Source: Liolophura sinensis (lineage: Eukaryota > Mollusca > Polyplacophora > Chitonida > Chitonidae). Taken from it: DNA of 64,000 nt. The stretch is taken from contig NC_088295.1 of assembly GCF_032854445.1 (NCBI RefSeq), forward strand, positions 49,959,385-50,023,384, written 5' to 3'. Shown piece after piece: positions 1-13,000 of this stretch. Under the pieces are notes generated by a model, which saw nothing but the letters and a program-made list of their open reading frames with translations, was not told the DNA's origin and ran no database searches. The stretch's first letter is position 1. Every line of letters begins with the position of its first letter. The translations under genes were made by a program, and so were the position numbers.

Positions 1-213
1 AGATTCAAGCTGAGCTGGCCAACCCCCAAGCCATGAGAATGACCCGAGAAGATTGGCAGGATCATAAAAGCGCCACAACCTGCCACGTTTGTGAGAAGCC
101 TCTAGACAGCGACTCTGTCCGCGACCACTGGCATATCACCGGTAGGTACAGAGATCCGGTCCATAACACATGCAACCTAAAGCTGCGTTTGAACCCTAAG
201 ACGACAACCATTA
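1..213 (+). pseudogene. Maverick/Polinton-type DNA polymerase B, zinc-binding HNH-like segment (partial)
   Basis: An open frame enters from the left edge (frame starting at base 2) and encodes a segment with a CHVC pair, then H-W-H and CNLKLRLNP, the spaced Cys/His pattern of the endonuclease-VII-like zinc module found inside the protein-primed type-B DNA polymerases of Maverick/Polinton elements. The match stops near base 213; the next codons run to a stop at 240 without family resemblance. Sequence just to the right belongs to the same polymerase but lies on the minus strand, so the gene is broken and rearranged here. This is a dead fragment. The family call rests on recognised motifs, not on an alignment. 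Confidence 0.7.
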
Positions 214-239
214 CAGTCTCCAGCGAGTCCTTCCCGGTG

Positions 240-1006
240 TAGCTGTGCAGGCAACGCTCGCAGAAGTGCTTTCTCTCCCAGTGCTTGCTCTGGTCAAAGA
301 GCAGGCGGTTAAGGTCCTTGACCCAGCTGTAGTGGAATTTGCTGGCATTCTCAATCAACAGCAGTTTGATCCGGGTGACTGTCCGCTGACTGTTTGCTGA
401 TGTGGTGTACGATCACGCCTTTGTCCCAGCCGAAGACGTTTATAGCCAAATTGTTCTGGCACTCGACTTGTGGGATCTTTGAGACGGGTGTGGGGGCGTC
501 CATCCCTTCGAAGTTGAGGTCATCGTCGGTTGGGTACTTGGCGGGCCTATAGGCAAGTTCATCATGGCTGACAAGAAACAGAGAAGACCTGAGTGTCCAT
601 CGGAGGCCGTGATCGTCCCTGTTCTTCACGTTCTTCTTGTTCCTCACAGCTGCTGGCAGTGGGATGTATGAACCTCCTCTTAGCGGATGGTATCGGGCGA
701 TGTCCAGCCATAGAGATTACACTCGATCGACCATCCATCCTGACTCTGCGTCCATTTCTCAAGGGTTTCCAGGATGTGAGAGAAGGCATTGTTAACTACC
801 TCTTCAACTTCACTCTTTTGCAGAAAGGCTACCTGATTGTGCAAATTCCTTCCGCAGTGCCTTCTTATCATGCTGCCGCGCTTTGTGAAATCCGCAAGCA
901 AGGCACCGCCTTTGTTTCTTAGTAACACCGGCCCCGCAAGTTCGACAAGGCTGTGTGCATGAGTCCTTACGAAGTCTTGCCAGGTAAACCCTACAGAAAT
1001 CTCCAA
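240..1006 (-). pseudogene. Maverick/Polinton-type DNA polymerase B, N-terminal region, frameshifted
   Basis: Read on the minus strand this carries several blocks typical of the region upstream of the exonuclease domain: ILETLEKWTQ (about 760), then FEGMDAP, NNLAINVFGWDKG (about 430-520), then HYSWVKDLNRLLFDQSKH and a CERC...H zinc-knuckle-like motif (about 250-350). The blocks lie in different frames: one shift falls near 560-680 and another near 351-358. Several stops interrupt it, so no protein can be made. The order of blocks is normal for the family, but the following HNH-like part (1-213) lies on the opposite strand, so the element suffered an inversion or a nested rearrangement after insertion. 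Confidence 0.7.
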
Positions 1007-1336
1007 GGCAGCTTTTGCCGCAGAGCTCTTCTGAGCTTAAGGTGAGCCACTTGCATGTGTTGTGTCCCCTAGGCACGCTGATTGTATGGGCATATCAGCA
1101 AAAGTCAGCAATATTTAACTGGAGCCCAAAAAACTTGCGTAGATATACATACCCCGGACGTACATACACAATTCCCCAGGTGGCCTTTTGGGCTTGCCCT
1201 ATCAGGTTGAAGGTGGGTTGGGGGCCACCCAATGGCCCAGAACCCCCGTCATATATACTGTTCAGGCCTTGCATGTATTGGTCTAATTCCTTAGGCATCC
1301 TGGCTAAGACTGTGACGGAAAAAGAAGGGTCAAAGT

Positions 1337-2491
1337 TTACATACGTTTCACATACGCTGCATTCACCCAAGAATTAAAACTAGCGGGATAGTCACAACAC
1401 ATAAACCAAGTGACGCTTTGGCTCGCACTTTCTTTGTGTCTAACACGGTATTCAATTGGTAGTATGTCTCCGGGGAGGTCTTCCCTGGTTGGAGTTCCGT
1501 CTCGTAAAACCTCCCCTCCAAGTGCCTCCCGTTCAAGTCTTCCAAGGTATAAGCCACTGGTTTCCTGGGATTACGCCGAAGGGTGCGGAAGACTTCTTCA
1601 TTCCAGTTAGGGAGGCAGGATTTCTCGAAATTCCCCATGACTTTGATGATGCGACGAGATATCCCATGTCACAACGGTAAAGTCGACCGCACCCAGGGCG
1701 GGTGAAACGGATACTCGACGGCCCGATTATACCCGCGTGTAAATGCGGGTAAGACGTCTAGGTTACATCGTGTCTTGTGCCGTGACGTGTTGGTACATGT
1801 GCCCTTTAAACGTGCGATTGAACCGTTCGGCCACCGAGGCTTTCTTTTCATTAAAGGTATAGAAGAACACCCCATTCTCCTTTAAAAATGCTTGAAAGGG
1901 CTTACTGAGAAATTCTTTTCCCTCGTCCGCTTGTAGGAACAAGGGGGTGTGCCTGCTATTGAAGATGGTCTTGAATCCGTCGATGAGATAAACCCCAGTC
2001 TTGGTGCAGATGGGCATCAAAGCGTATTTAGAAAGAATGTCTATGTACGTCAACATGTAACGATTTCCAGTGTTGTACTTGGCAAAGGGACTCATATCCA
2101 CCATGTCCGCTTGCCGCTGACTGTCGATCCCACCCACGATGACCCGGTTACGGTTATACTGACAACGAGCTAGGCGATGGAGGGTATACGTCTCCTTATT
2201 GGCTGACCAGGCCTTCACCCGAGCTCTTGTCACGTTGTGTCCGTGTTCACGGGCCGCCTGTGTCAACGGCTCCAACCCACTAGGCAGCGGGGCTATCAGG
2301 CTAATAGTACAGTTGATAACAACGTTTTGGGGAGATTTTTTTCCCTGGTGCGGGTTCGAACTCTCACTCGGATAATGCGTGATCGCTGACGACGGGTCAT
2401 GGCGGTTGAACTGGACTGTACAGTGATGGCGGTCACTCTTATTATATACCATACCGTACTGTTCACCAACAGAGGATAGTGCAGGTGACAC
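1337..2491 (-). pseudogene. Maverick/Polinton-type retroviral-like integrase with C-terminal chromodomain, frameshifted
   Basis: The longest frame (1763-2491) contains an rve integrase core: first Asp in QADMVDM, second Asp in LQADEGKEF, and Glu in SVAERFNRTF, with 32 residues between the last two, close to the D,D-35-E pattern. A degenerate continuation near 1669-1760 reads as the C-terminal part of the core (LDVLPAF...YNRAV). A shifted frame (1363-1638) gives CLPNWNEEVF and GRFYETELQP, the linker common before the chromodomain, and a further shift gives YPASFNSWVNAAYVK, the end of a chromodomain, with a stop at 1337-1339. At least three frameshifts and internal stops make this a relic. It lies on the same strand as the polymerase N-terminal fragment, which fits one element. 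Confidence 0.75.
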
Positions 2492-2603
2492 AGACGACTA
2501 GAGACGAGACCACCACGGAAGGTGAGATGTTGGGAGATGGTTCACGCAGGGTGGTGTGCTGGGGTGTGGATGACGGGTCGTGTGGATGTTGGAGGGTAAT
2601 CAG

Positions 2604-2954
2604 TTACGATAGGAGGGTGTAGTCATAGTAGTCGAGGATGGGATTAGGACCCTCCACACATACATCTTTCTTAAACACACGGAGGACGGTAAACCGACCC
2701 TCGTTTTCGTCACCGTCTTTAAACATGGCGTGTTTTACGTGTTTGTACCCTGTAAGATTCGTGACAGTCCTGACTAAATCTTCCCATCCTGAAGCAGTTG
2801 ACTTCATAATGACGAACGTCTTTACGTGTCCCTGACTAGGTAGGTAATGACGACACCCGCTTGATACCACACGCCTTATGTGAGTTTTGTCGACAAAACC
2901 CCCTAATCTACAAGTTAGCCTAACATAAGAACCACTCGTGAAACACCAATCCAT
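2604..2954 (-). other. Unrecognised short ORF, possible remnant of the same mobile element
   Basis: A 116-codon minus-strand frame whose C-terminal two thirds look protein-like (for example FVIMKSTASGWEDLVRTV and RFTVLRVFKKDVCVEG). I recognise no domain. It sits between the integrase relic and another element-like segment on the same strand, so the likeliest explanation is an accessory or structural gene of the element. The first 40 codons look random and the true start is unclear. There is no splice or promoter evidence. Confidence 0.25.
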
Positions 2955-3089
2955 CAGTCAATCCATCAATCAAAATCACTACCCATATAACATGGGCACA
3001 TCATGGGTAAACCTTTATACCGCATATGTCAACAACAGCAACAAAAATAAAACTTGTCACTCATCATGGATCATCAAAAGTCCAATATG

Positions 3090-3290
3090 AACTCAAAGTT
3101 CAAGGTGAGCTCAAAGTTCGACTCCACGGTATCCAGTTGGTAGTACATCTCCGGGGAGGTCTTCCCGGGTTGGCGATCAATCTCGTAAAACCTCCCCTCC
3201 AACCGCTCAGCGATCAAGTCTTCCAACGTTTCGATTTTGGCCTGGAACTGCTGAGCACTTTTTCTTCGTTTAAGCGCTGAACACCTTCAT
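3090..3290 (-). repeat. Diverged second copy of the integrase-tail segment
   Basis: The stretch around 3125-3215 closely matches 1450-1530: both contain ctccggggaggtcttcc followed by ctcgtaaaacctcccctcc. On the minus strand both read GRFYE..(L/R)QPGKTSPE(T/M)YYQL. Upstream sequence differs; this copy is preceded by a helix-like QAKIETLEDLIAERLEG. It is either an internal duplication in the element or a second truncated copy inserted nearby. Confidence 0.6.
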
Positions 3291-3299
3291 CTACCACGT

Positions 3300-4340
3300 C
3301 CAAATCGATAATATCCAGCCGGTTCAAGCATGACTGCTGCTTCTGGCTGGGATGGTCAGTGTTACACCGTGACACCGCAGTCGCGTCAGTTTCAACACCA
3401 AAGTTTCGAGGTTTTCATCTACGCTATCCTACATCAAGGTTTCTAGGGCCTCGTAGTCCTTTGGACCCAGGTGGGGCCATGAGTAGCACTACTGGTGCCG
3501 GTTTTCTGGTGGGTCAGGTGGGGATGATATTGTCCTACCTTAGGCAGAGCCTCCAGAAATGGGATCCATGAGTCGGCCCGAACGGATGCATCTCGGTAAC
3601 ATTTTCCCCCTGAAGAGTATTGGACCCACAGCTTGATATTCACATACCACCACCAGTCACCGGTTTGGGCATGTTGCCACAGCGAAAAGCTGACAAACAC
3701 ATCCTCAGCAAGGCGAGTGAGCAACGGGATTGCCAATTATGGCGTGTTTGGTCTTCGGCATGGTGAAACGGGGAAGTAAGACTGAATCGTGCAAAGTCCA
3801 AAGCGCCAGTGACGAGTCTGGGCAGCGCACCGCCTTATATACTCAAACGCGTGTGCAAAACTTTCTAGAACATTTCAGAACATTCTACAACTTTCGGTCA
3901 CACTTGCACAATGACGCCATGCTGATAGAAAAATTTACGCTGACTGATAGCCCATGTATTAGTACACTATGCATTCCAGTTGCCCGCTCATGCTCTTTTC
4001 TTCACGTTGACCGCTGCTGTAGACAGCAAACAAGATTGTGGAATGCACCAACACTTCACTTTGCACCCACGACCTCGGGACTACTTCACAGACGGTTCCA
4101 GAACATCACACACGTTCTAGAATACCATAAAGTCATACGGCACCCTTTGACGTCATCATGACGCGCACGCCCCCTCCCCCTTCCATCAGTCACAACGCCC
4201 CATTTATGCCTCCTCCCCTTCTCCCAGGGTTTACTCACGCTGCCTTCGCCGGCTCCGCCCCCACCCATAAGAATAACCCAAGATTTACCCACCGCCTCAC
4301 CCACCCATAAGAATAACCCAGGCGCGGCGAAATTGACCTG
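3300..4340. other. Rest of the element-like region, no confident gene
   Basis: Only short overlapping frames occur on both strands. One minus-strand frame (3443-3736) contains a tryptophan-rich stretch (SLWQHAQTGDWWWYVNIKLW) that I cannot assign. The right part becomes C-rich and holds an imperfect direct repeat of about 20 bp, acccataagaataacccaag near 4263 and again near 4302. No terminal inverted repeat or target-site duplication could be recognised, so the right border of the element is not fixed. Confidence 0.4.
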
Positions 4341-6255
4341 ATAAACTACTCCCGCTTGCGCCAACTGGAAAAAGTTGTAAAGAACCTGGATTACACTAGC
4401 TCTACAGGGCTATATGTTTATGAAGACAAAGGCCCATAGAGCTACATTTATGTCTGTGGCAAATATGGCATTTTCCTGATACACCTTCCCCCCACATATG
4501 CCAAGAGCATATGGTGCTTTAGTTGCGGCAATTAACTGAGGCAGGTATTTATCCATGCCTTAATTAAGATTTCGCATTGTGTTTAATGTACATACAATAC
4601 ATTGTCAATAAATGGCAGTGCAAAAACTGGGCACTCGAATGACCCGGCCAGATTAGCACCGACCTAAAAATATCAATGATACAGATCTCTGCCCAATTCC
4701 TCACAACAGAGTGAGATGCACGTCATTATGCAAAAAGCCATCCAAGGACGCCGGGTGTATGCCTACCTCTGATCGATATCTTGATGAACGTATATGTACT
4801 TTAATAGAAAAGGCAACACCAAAATGTACTCGTATACATGCATCAATGAAGTATTCTACAGGATCTTTATGATGCATTACGTCTTATTTTTGTGATGTTC
4901 CACAACCGAGATATCGCAATTCAAGTCAGGCGATGGTTATTTCTCTAGTTGAGGACGCGTCCGTTTCTATTTACGTTACAACGAACCATGTTTTAATCAT
5001 ATGTTCTTACAAGCCGGGACTCATATTACAGTTATATTAGTCCCTGGTACAGAGTACGAGTGCTGCATTTTTTAAGCGCCAGGAAAAATTTGATCCGGCA
5101 AGAGTCAGAAATTATTCAAAATTACATACTACAAATTTTGAAATTGTTTATTTTCTGTCGATCAGATAAAGCCATATAGTCAAAACAATCGAACGCCAAA
5201 AATGCTCATCTGTGGCTGTCATAAAAAGGTCAGAGCCACAGCTTTAAATTCAGAGCTTGTTACAATTTTCATCACCACTCCTAAATCTGCATGATCGTTG
5301 AGCTTCCCGGGCCGCACTCAAGAAAATTTCACTTATCTCCGCCATGCTGAAGTTCTTACATGATGTAGTTCCTTATCATTCTGCCCATCCAACGAGAACG
5401 AGGTTTCTTGCATCATGTGAGTTTCCACCTGAGTGAAAAGGTTTTCAGCCAAGTGGAAACCTGAGGAAAAGTTACAAAAGTTAAGGAAAAAGGAAAATGT
5501 CGTATATGGGCCACCGTACATAAAAGAATGGTTTATTGAAAATCCTGATGGGAATCAAGGCTGAACTGTCCAAAAGCAAAATATATGCAAATGAACATGA
5601 GACTGTATTGATACGTACAGCCACAACCTTCAAAAAACCATAGACGATAGTTATAATGTACAAAGTTGTGTGGTCTTATGGATCCCACTGACATGTAAAT
5701 AAGAATTGTAAATATGTAAAATCGCGTTGGGCGTAGGCCCGTGGGGGAAATTTACACAGGTAAAGAAAAAAAATGGATTGGACAATGAAATAAAAAATAT
5801 TTTTTTTCCCAGTCAGTCCTGGACAACCCCCTAGGCATTTATTGTGCGAGGGCCACGAATTTGCAACTGACCCTTACATTACCCACGTATCCAACACAGC
5901 ACAAAAAAGTAACACCGCCGTCATTGAACGGAGTTGTCTCCCCATGGTATTGCTGCGCTCGAATGACACATGCCCGGCGAAAGCTATTCTAAGAGAGTTT
6001 TGTGTAACGTAAATATCTCTTTTTAGTGTACTTGTATCTTCCCATTGTTTTTCAAAGTTTAAGACATCGTTTTTTTGACCAGGGAATATCATTTAAATAC
6101 ACTATACTGTAGTTTGTATAAAACAACATATCGTGTTGTTGTTGTTCGTTGTGGCTCGATCCTCAGCGTTACATGGCGTTACTAACTTATTCCTTCGAAT
6201 TTAGACGTTATACTTGATAAACAATTATGTTGACGAATAGTGAGGTTCAAGTGGA
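4340..6255. other. Intergenic AT-rich DNA
   Basis: I see no gene, recognised repeat or RNA here. The open frames present are short and have no protein-like composition or plausible splice signals. Confidence 0.6.
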
Positions 6256-6258
6256 GAC

Positions 6259-6448
6259 AACATGGCCGAGGTAAATAGCGTGCCAGCGCGGCGCAATGTC
6301 CCCAGGAGCTTCCCACCAATGCAATCGCTGTGAGTTCAAGTCCAGCTCATGATGGCTTCCTTACTGGCCGTACGTGGGGAAGGACAGCTAGCAACCGAGC
6401 CGTGTATGACAACGCTCGTAGGGCCTCGCATAGCCCTACGAGCGTTGT
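6259..6448 (+). mobile_element. Truncated tRNA-derived SINE followed by a perfect hairpin
   Basis: Bases 6259-6405 match the head and middle of the SINE seen complete at 18964-19239: cgtgccagcgcggcgcaatg, then gtgagttcaagtccagctca (box-B-like), then tactggccgtacgtggggaa. The usual 3' part is missing. Where it should continue there is a perfect 16-bp inverted repeat with an 8-nt loop (acaacgctcgtagggc at 6409-6424, its complement at 6433-6448). Confidence 0.75.
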
Positions 6449-7012
6449 GATCCAGTGCTACTAAAAAACAAAACAATCAAATATGGTACCACTACCTAAT
6501 TAAGTTGTAAACTATGAATGTAAAATATGAACTGCTGTACATGTAAGAAAAGGGACATGGATGCATTTTCTGCATGCATCAAAGTTGTGGGCTTGGTGAG
6601 TTTATATAGTCTGGTGGATGGAATCTGAGTCAACAACATTACATATACTATACCACTATATGTTATATTTCTGACATTCATTCGGTGGTTAAAGGTAAAT
6701 ATATGAATGTAATACGGAGGGAGAACATTTTATTAACAATGTGTTCAGACTATGTATTATAGGCCCATGTGAAATGCCTGTTACTCCTAATGTAAATTTT
6801 CATATACATGTACTTACAGTATCAAAGATATGCAGCCACAGTGGTATAAATGACACAAGCATTCCAGCAAAGAAAGAGTCGAGCAGACTGTTGCAACAAA
6901 TTTGAAAAAGAGGTTCCAGGATGAGTTAACCTGCCCACAGAGGACTTCGTAATCTGCGCACAGAGGATTTCAGCCTTTTTCCTTTAATTTTGTGTTTGTC
7001 TCTGTTGAGGAG

Positions 7013-10000
7013 ATGTCTGTCAAATACATGCCTGTGCCACTGAACGATCCAAGTTATCCAGATGGGTCTGTCAGCCTGGATATGGGCTCAGCATTTTCCT
7101 ACGGGGACAAGTTCTCCATTGAAAGACGCTATAAGTCCATATTCAACTACGGCGGCCATGGAGACAGTGGTGATATGTTCTGTGAACAGTGTAAGTACAA
7201 TAGTTAAGCATGTGAACGGGAGACAGTGTCTGCCATATGAGCCTGGTTGGTTGATATATGTACGCATAATTCTGTGTGAATGGGAGACAGTGTCTGCCAT
7301 ATGAGCCTGGTTGGTTGATATATGTACGCATAATTCTGTGTGAATGGGAGACAGTGTCTGCCATATGAGCCTGGTTGGTTGATATTTGTAGCATAATTCT
7401 GTGTGAATGGGAGACAGTGTCTGCCATATGAGTCTGGTTGGTTGATATATGTAGCATAATTCTGTGTGAATGGGAGACAGTGTCTGCCATATGAGCCTGG
7501 TTGGTTGATATATGTAGCATAATTCTGTGTGAATGGGAGACAGTGTCTGCCATATGAGCCTGGTTGGTTGATATATGTATGGATAATTCTGTGTGAATGG
7601 GAGACAGTGTCTGCCATATGAGCCTAGTTGGTTGATATATGTATGGATAATTCTGTGTACAGTCAGTGATTATCATACACTGCGCGTATAATGTACATAT
7701 CCACCACTATTCAACACTCAGGTTGTTCAGAAACACTCCTGATGTCGAGAAACATGTTACAGTTTTGGCATGTTACTAGATGCACAACTGTGCAAAACTA
7801 CATGTGCATTGAATAGGTGGAAAATCTTTGAACTGCATTTCACATTGTGTATGATGTTAACTACGATCCTAAAACACTATAAACTCCACTGCCTTTGCAG
7901 AGACCCTGCTATTTTACATGTCCACCTTTTCACCCATATCAGGATTTGTTTTGAAGAAAGTCATGTGACATGCTCAATAATTTCAGATTTGAATAGAAAT
8001 TCTATTTAGGCCTACAGTGTACATCTAGATTTCTACCATCAAAAACATCAGGAAAGTATTGCCAAGGTAGCCACCAAAACAGCATAAGCCTAGCAATACC
8101 TCGATCTGATGGGAAAGCTAGAATTGACATAAAAAAGCATCAGTGTGGAAATTATAACAAATTGATCATACAAACTGTTGAATTAATTGGGCTCGGCTTC
8201 ACATGAACAGTATTGGCTGTGCACGAACAGTATTGGCTGTACTTGAACAGTATTGGCTGTACTTGAACAGTATTGGCTGTACTTGAACAGTATTGGCTGT
8301 ACATTCACGGCCAATGTACACTTGTATTGTACAGCAGCATATCCTAGCTCCGATTTGTTAAATATTGTTTTTTTTTTTTTCACACAAATTTTTTTTTTTC
8401 TTGTCTTCAAATTGTGAGTTTGAAATTTGCATGTTAAAGTCACTCATATATTAAGCGGTTGGTCATGGGTTTTCCCCAGTTTCCTCTCACCAGAATGATG
8501 TTTGCCATTGTACAAGTGAAATATTCTTGAATATGGCACAACACACCAATTAAAAAACTAAAATCGGATAATGTTATTAAGAGAGTACAGAGTTAACAAA
8601 ACCGATCATGTCCAGTTATTGTTTGCATGGCACATGCAGCATTGTAAATTCTCTCTTTTAAAATTATTTGCAAGTATAAAGTAGTTTATACTTTGGAGAA
8701 TCAGAAAAAGGCCTTGTCAGATGTCTGAAAAAATATTGCTTCTTGCATTTCAGATGCTGAACCGACCTTTTTCTCAAAATGTGCTCATGTTTTGATCACT
8801 GCACTGGCCTATCTCCTAGTGGTGCTAACATTCCCAGTATCTCTCATCTTCTGTTTGAAGGTGAGTATACAGAGACACAGGAAATGGCGTATTTTGCCTC
8901 TCTATTCCCTGTTTTATTTACGTGCAAGTCTGAAGTGGTTTGTTATCAGAATACCAAGTTTTCTTTGTTTAAATTTATTGCATCTGTTGTTGTCTTCGAA
9001 TATTACAGACAGCTGTTAACACATCCTGTTTCAATGCATGATTAGTACTGTGTTTTTGTAGAGGGCAGGATGGAAGGATTCAGTGAGAACTATTTAAGCA
9101 TAAAATCAAATAATACCTTGGGGATAGGTGTATCAGGTCATTGACCAGTTAAGTTGCATGTTTTTATTTGCAGCTCTCTATTGCTTGAAGTCAGCTGATT
9201 TGTCAGATATGTGGTGAAGGGTGGTGGTGCACTGCAAAAATTTTTCTTAAACAACAATACATGTACACATCTTGACAGTGTCGCCTTAGAGAGTCAAGTA
9301 CATCTAGGTCACTCTTTGGAGTGACTGACGGCATGCGAGAAAGAGCTAGAACTAGCTACGTCAATGCTCACGTAACTAAACCCTGCTTACTGAATGGTTA
9401 GACAGCAACATGTGACTTAATTTACATTCTAATCACAAAACTGTGTATAAATTAAACAAATAAATCCTACAAGTTAAAAGTCTATGTTTCGAACACCCAT
9501 ATTTCTGTGATAAGGTGGTAAGCAAAGTAAATAAAAAAAACATATATTTCTGTGAAATTTCCACAGGGTGAGCAGTGAATTCTTCTTTTTAAGTCTGCAA
9601 TGTTGGTCAACTGTAGTAAGGTTACCAGAGCTTATGTTCTCTAAAAGTTTTGGCTTAGACATGAATGTGATTTACTGTGTAATTCACTATAAACCAAACA
9701 ACACTACTCACCATTAGTGTTTCTGTATTTTTGTGCAGTCTATTCCACAGTATGAGCAGGTGGTTGTATTCAGACTTGGCCGCATCCAGAAAACCAAAGG
9801 ACAGGGTAAAACAACAGTATTCAGCTTGAATAATTTCTCACAGGAGTTACAGGGTTTGAAATTAAGTGCAAATTATCACTGGCCAATAGGATATTACATT
9901 TAGCTGGCACTTCAGTTTAACAAAAAGAAGAATGTTGATTGCTTAAACTGTTATACGACATATTTTCATCTATATAATATGTATAGCATCTAGTATTTGC

Positions 10001-13000
10001 TACATTTTTTTAACGATTGTTCATCTGTAAATGTACATGTGGGTATGGCTGGTGGCTGACAACAGAATTAAAAGTTCACAAGCCAGCCAGACCAGTGCTT
10101 GTTAATTTCTGCTGGCCCAACTAAACATCCAGTGTTAATTTTAAGCCCTGAGTTACATATTGTTCAATTACAACTTAAATTTTATTTCAAATTACATTTT
10201 TCCTTGAATGATTGACATTTCTGAATATTTATGGTGTTCTGGGTTTTCAGGTTTGATCTTCATCTTACCTTGTATTGACATCCTACACAAAGTGGATATG
10301 AGGATGAGAGCCTTCAGTGTCCCTCCACAACAGGTCTGTGTCCATGTGTGTCAGTGTCTTTCTACTTCACAGTAGTTCAGCTTTAAACTCTTATTCAGTA
10401 GATGGTTAAAGCATTGGCTCACTGCGACTATCGGAAAGTTGCTCAAATTCAGCTGTCGCTGTTTCTGTAAGCAGTGACCTTAAGAGGTTTATCAGTTACC
10501 TGCTAAGGGTTCACTTCAGGCACCCTTAAAACTAGCCTCTGGCCCGATAGCTCAGTTGGTATAGCGTCCACTTCGAGGGTGGCAGATCCAGGGTCAGTCC
10601 TAAGTCAGGTCATGCCTTAGACCTTTAAAGAGGAAGTTGTAACTTCCTTGCTTCACATTCAGGATAAAGGGGATATTACAACGACTCGTTGAATTGAATT
10701 AGTTCGAGCTAGAGTGGGGCGGCTAACTTACCTTCAGTAAGTCATCTCAGTGAAGCAGCACTAGATAAAAGAGCGGTGGAAATCTGTCTTACAACAATTA
10801 GGCACATTGCATGCACATGAAGGACTCCTTCATGGTCATATGACTGAAAAATTGTTTAGTGAGACGTTAAACCCCAAGCACTCACTCACTCACTTAAACC
10901 TAACCACTGGCATGTAAGTGAAAAATTTATGAACACTGTGTTAAACACTAATCCAGTATAAAATAAATAACAACAACAAGAAAAAAAACACACACTAAAT
11001 CTTTAATATTTTTAATTGATAGTTATGTGTTTCATGTTATCTGTGTGGTGATATTATATTGTAAAGCAGCATGATGTTGTTAGGTGATACTAATGATGTG
11101 GCATATAGCCCTATTCATTCATTAGATGATAATCATAAATAATTATTTCATTGATTTTTAATGAATGAAGACATTTTTCCACATGCTGAGTCAGACTGAC
11201 TTGATTTTCCCCTTTTGTTTCACCCTGACTGTCATAATGTAAGAAACATTACACACGAAAAAGTTAAGAGTACACCTCGGGTTGATAAAGTGTAGGCATG
11301 TGGAAATTTACTTTCATTTTTATGCTGATTGCTGTTTCAAACCGCACTTAATATTTCTTTAATATACATGTGGCTCTCGTTCAGATTTGTCAGCAGAATA
11401 AAGTTGACATTCAGGAGAGATGTGAGCCATCACACCTCAGAATGTGAACTGTTACCTGACAGTCCCCCTGGTCTATAAATCTGTGTCTGAACTAGCCAGC
11501 TGAATTCTAATTATCTGCCATTCACGTTCTGACAGGGACAAATGCAAGGAAATTGTCAAATTTCACCAGTATACCAAAGTACCATAACACCATCTGAATA
11601 CACAGAAATGAACAAGAAGTTGTCATTATAAAGAAGACTCAAAGAATGAAAAATCCAAGTATCAATGGAAACAATATGAGAAGAGATTTATCATTGCTAA
11701 AGCATGAACTAAGGTTATATTTTGGGAGGTTTGAGCAATTTTCTCAAATTTGGGCACAGGGCAAACAGTATGAATTTGGGTCTGTAATTGTTGCTGGTTT
11801 TGGGGAAGGCTAGCCTGTGCCTCCTGGCCTATATAACATCAGTGTGTATGTACATACATGTACCCAAAATCATCAGTAAATCTGATCGTAAATCGTAAAG
11901 TGTGAGTTTAGATCCAGTTTGTGAAGATAAGACATACGACCAAAATGTACTGTTCAGGTAAGGCCACATATTAACATCACAAAAATTGTAAGATAATCTG
12001 CCCAGTTCAGAAAAGATTCCTTTAATACGACTAAACATGCACTATTTCTGTGCTGGGATATAGGGTACGTCTATTTTCTGTGTGTAGGTTATCACCCAGG
12101 ATGGGGCTGTGGTGGAGATGGGAGCTAACATCTACTTCAGGATAGCCCAGGTCAGTCAGTCAGTGACCAGTGTCCAGGACCTCAACTATTCCACACGTAT
12201 CCTCTTCCAAACCGCTTTAACCAAGCTGTTGACCAGGAAGCGATTGGCCGAACTGGACATGGACAAAGTTGCCATCTGCCAAGAACTACAGGTACTGGAG
12301 TGTCCCTTTCTAATGTGTTTAAACATGATTACCTCCCTTTGGAGTTGTACAATACATATATTTCCAGAACTGCTGGGTGTAGTTTAATCGAATTTGGTTT
12401 GAATCTTGCTGACATGAGAATTGTTCGACTTTTTTGGTATGCCCATCTGCTGGTTTGACCGTTTCTCATCATTTTTTATGGTAGTGGACAGTAAACCTAC
12501 TGTGTGATATCTTCAAAACTCCTGGGTGGAAGTGTATCAAATATGTTGTGAAACTTAATAACCACAGGATGGTAGTAGGCTTTTTGTTCAAAGGGAATGT
12601 CAATTTCACAAAAATATATTTTATGTCTCTATTTCATTGTAATCCTGACAGTTGACTTAATGATGAATTGGTAAATTTACATGAACATGTTTATGTAAAA
12701 TTTACATAAATTTTATGCACCAGTAGAACTGTAGGGTTCTTATAACTTTTCTAAAATTGGCATAATTGGGTAATTATACCTTCTCAAAAAGGAAATTAAA
12801 AAAATAAACAACAGAGGAATAATTTTGTACGTACATGTATGTGTATATTGGCAGGCTGACACAAACAAGGGGGCAGCTAAATGGGGTGTGGAGGTGACCA
12901 GGGTGGAAATGTAAGTACATACGCAAAATCACATAAAATTGTAGTATATAATTTAAATCTTCTATATATCAAATAGAATGTAACAGTGTGATATATTAGC

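Noticed and set aside
3730-4161. 143-codon plus-strand frame at the right of the Maverick-like region
   Set aside because: No recognisable domain, no start context, and a neighbouring antisense frame; left as unassigned element DNA.
7143-7676. Long minus-strand frames with histidine-rich repeats
   Set aside because: They exist only because the 63-64 bp minisatellite unit has no stop; they lie in STOML1 intron 1, antisense to it.
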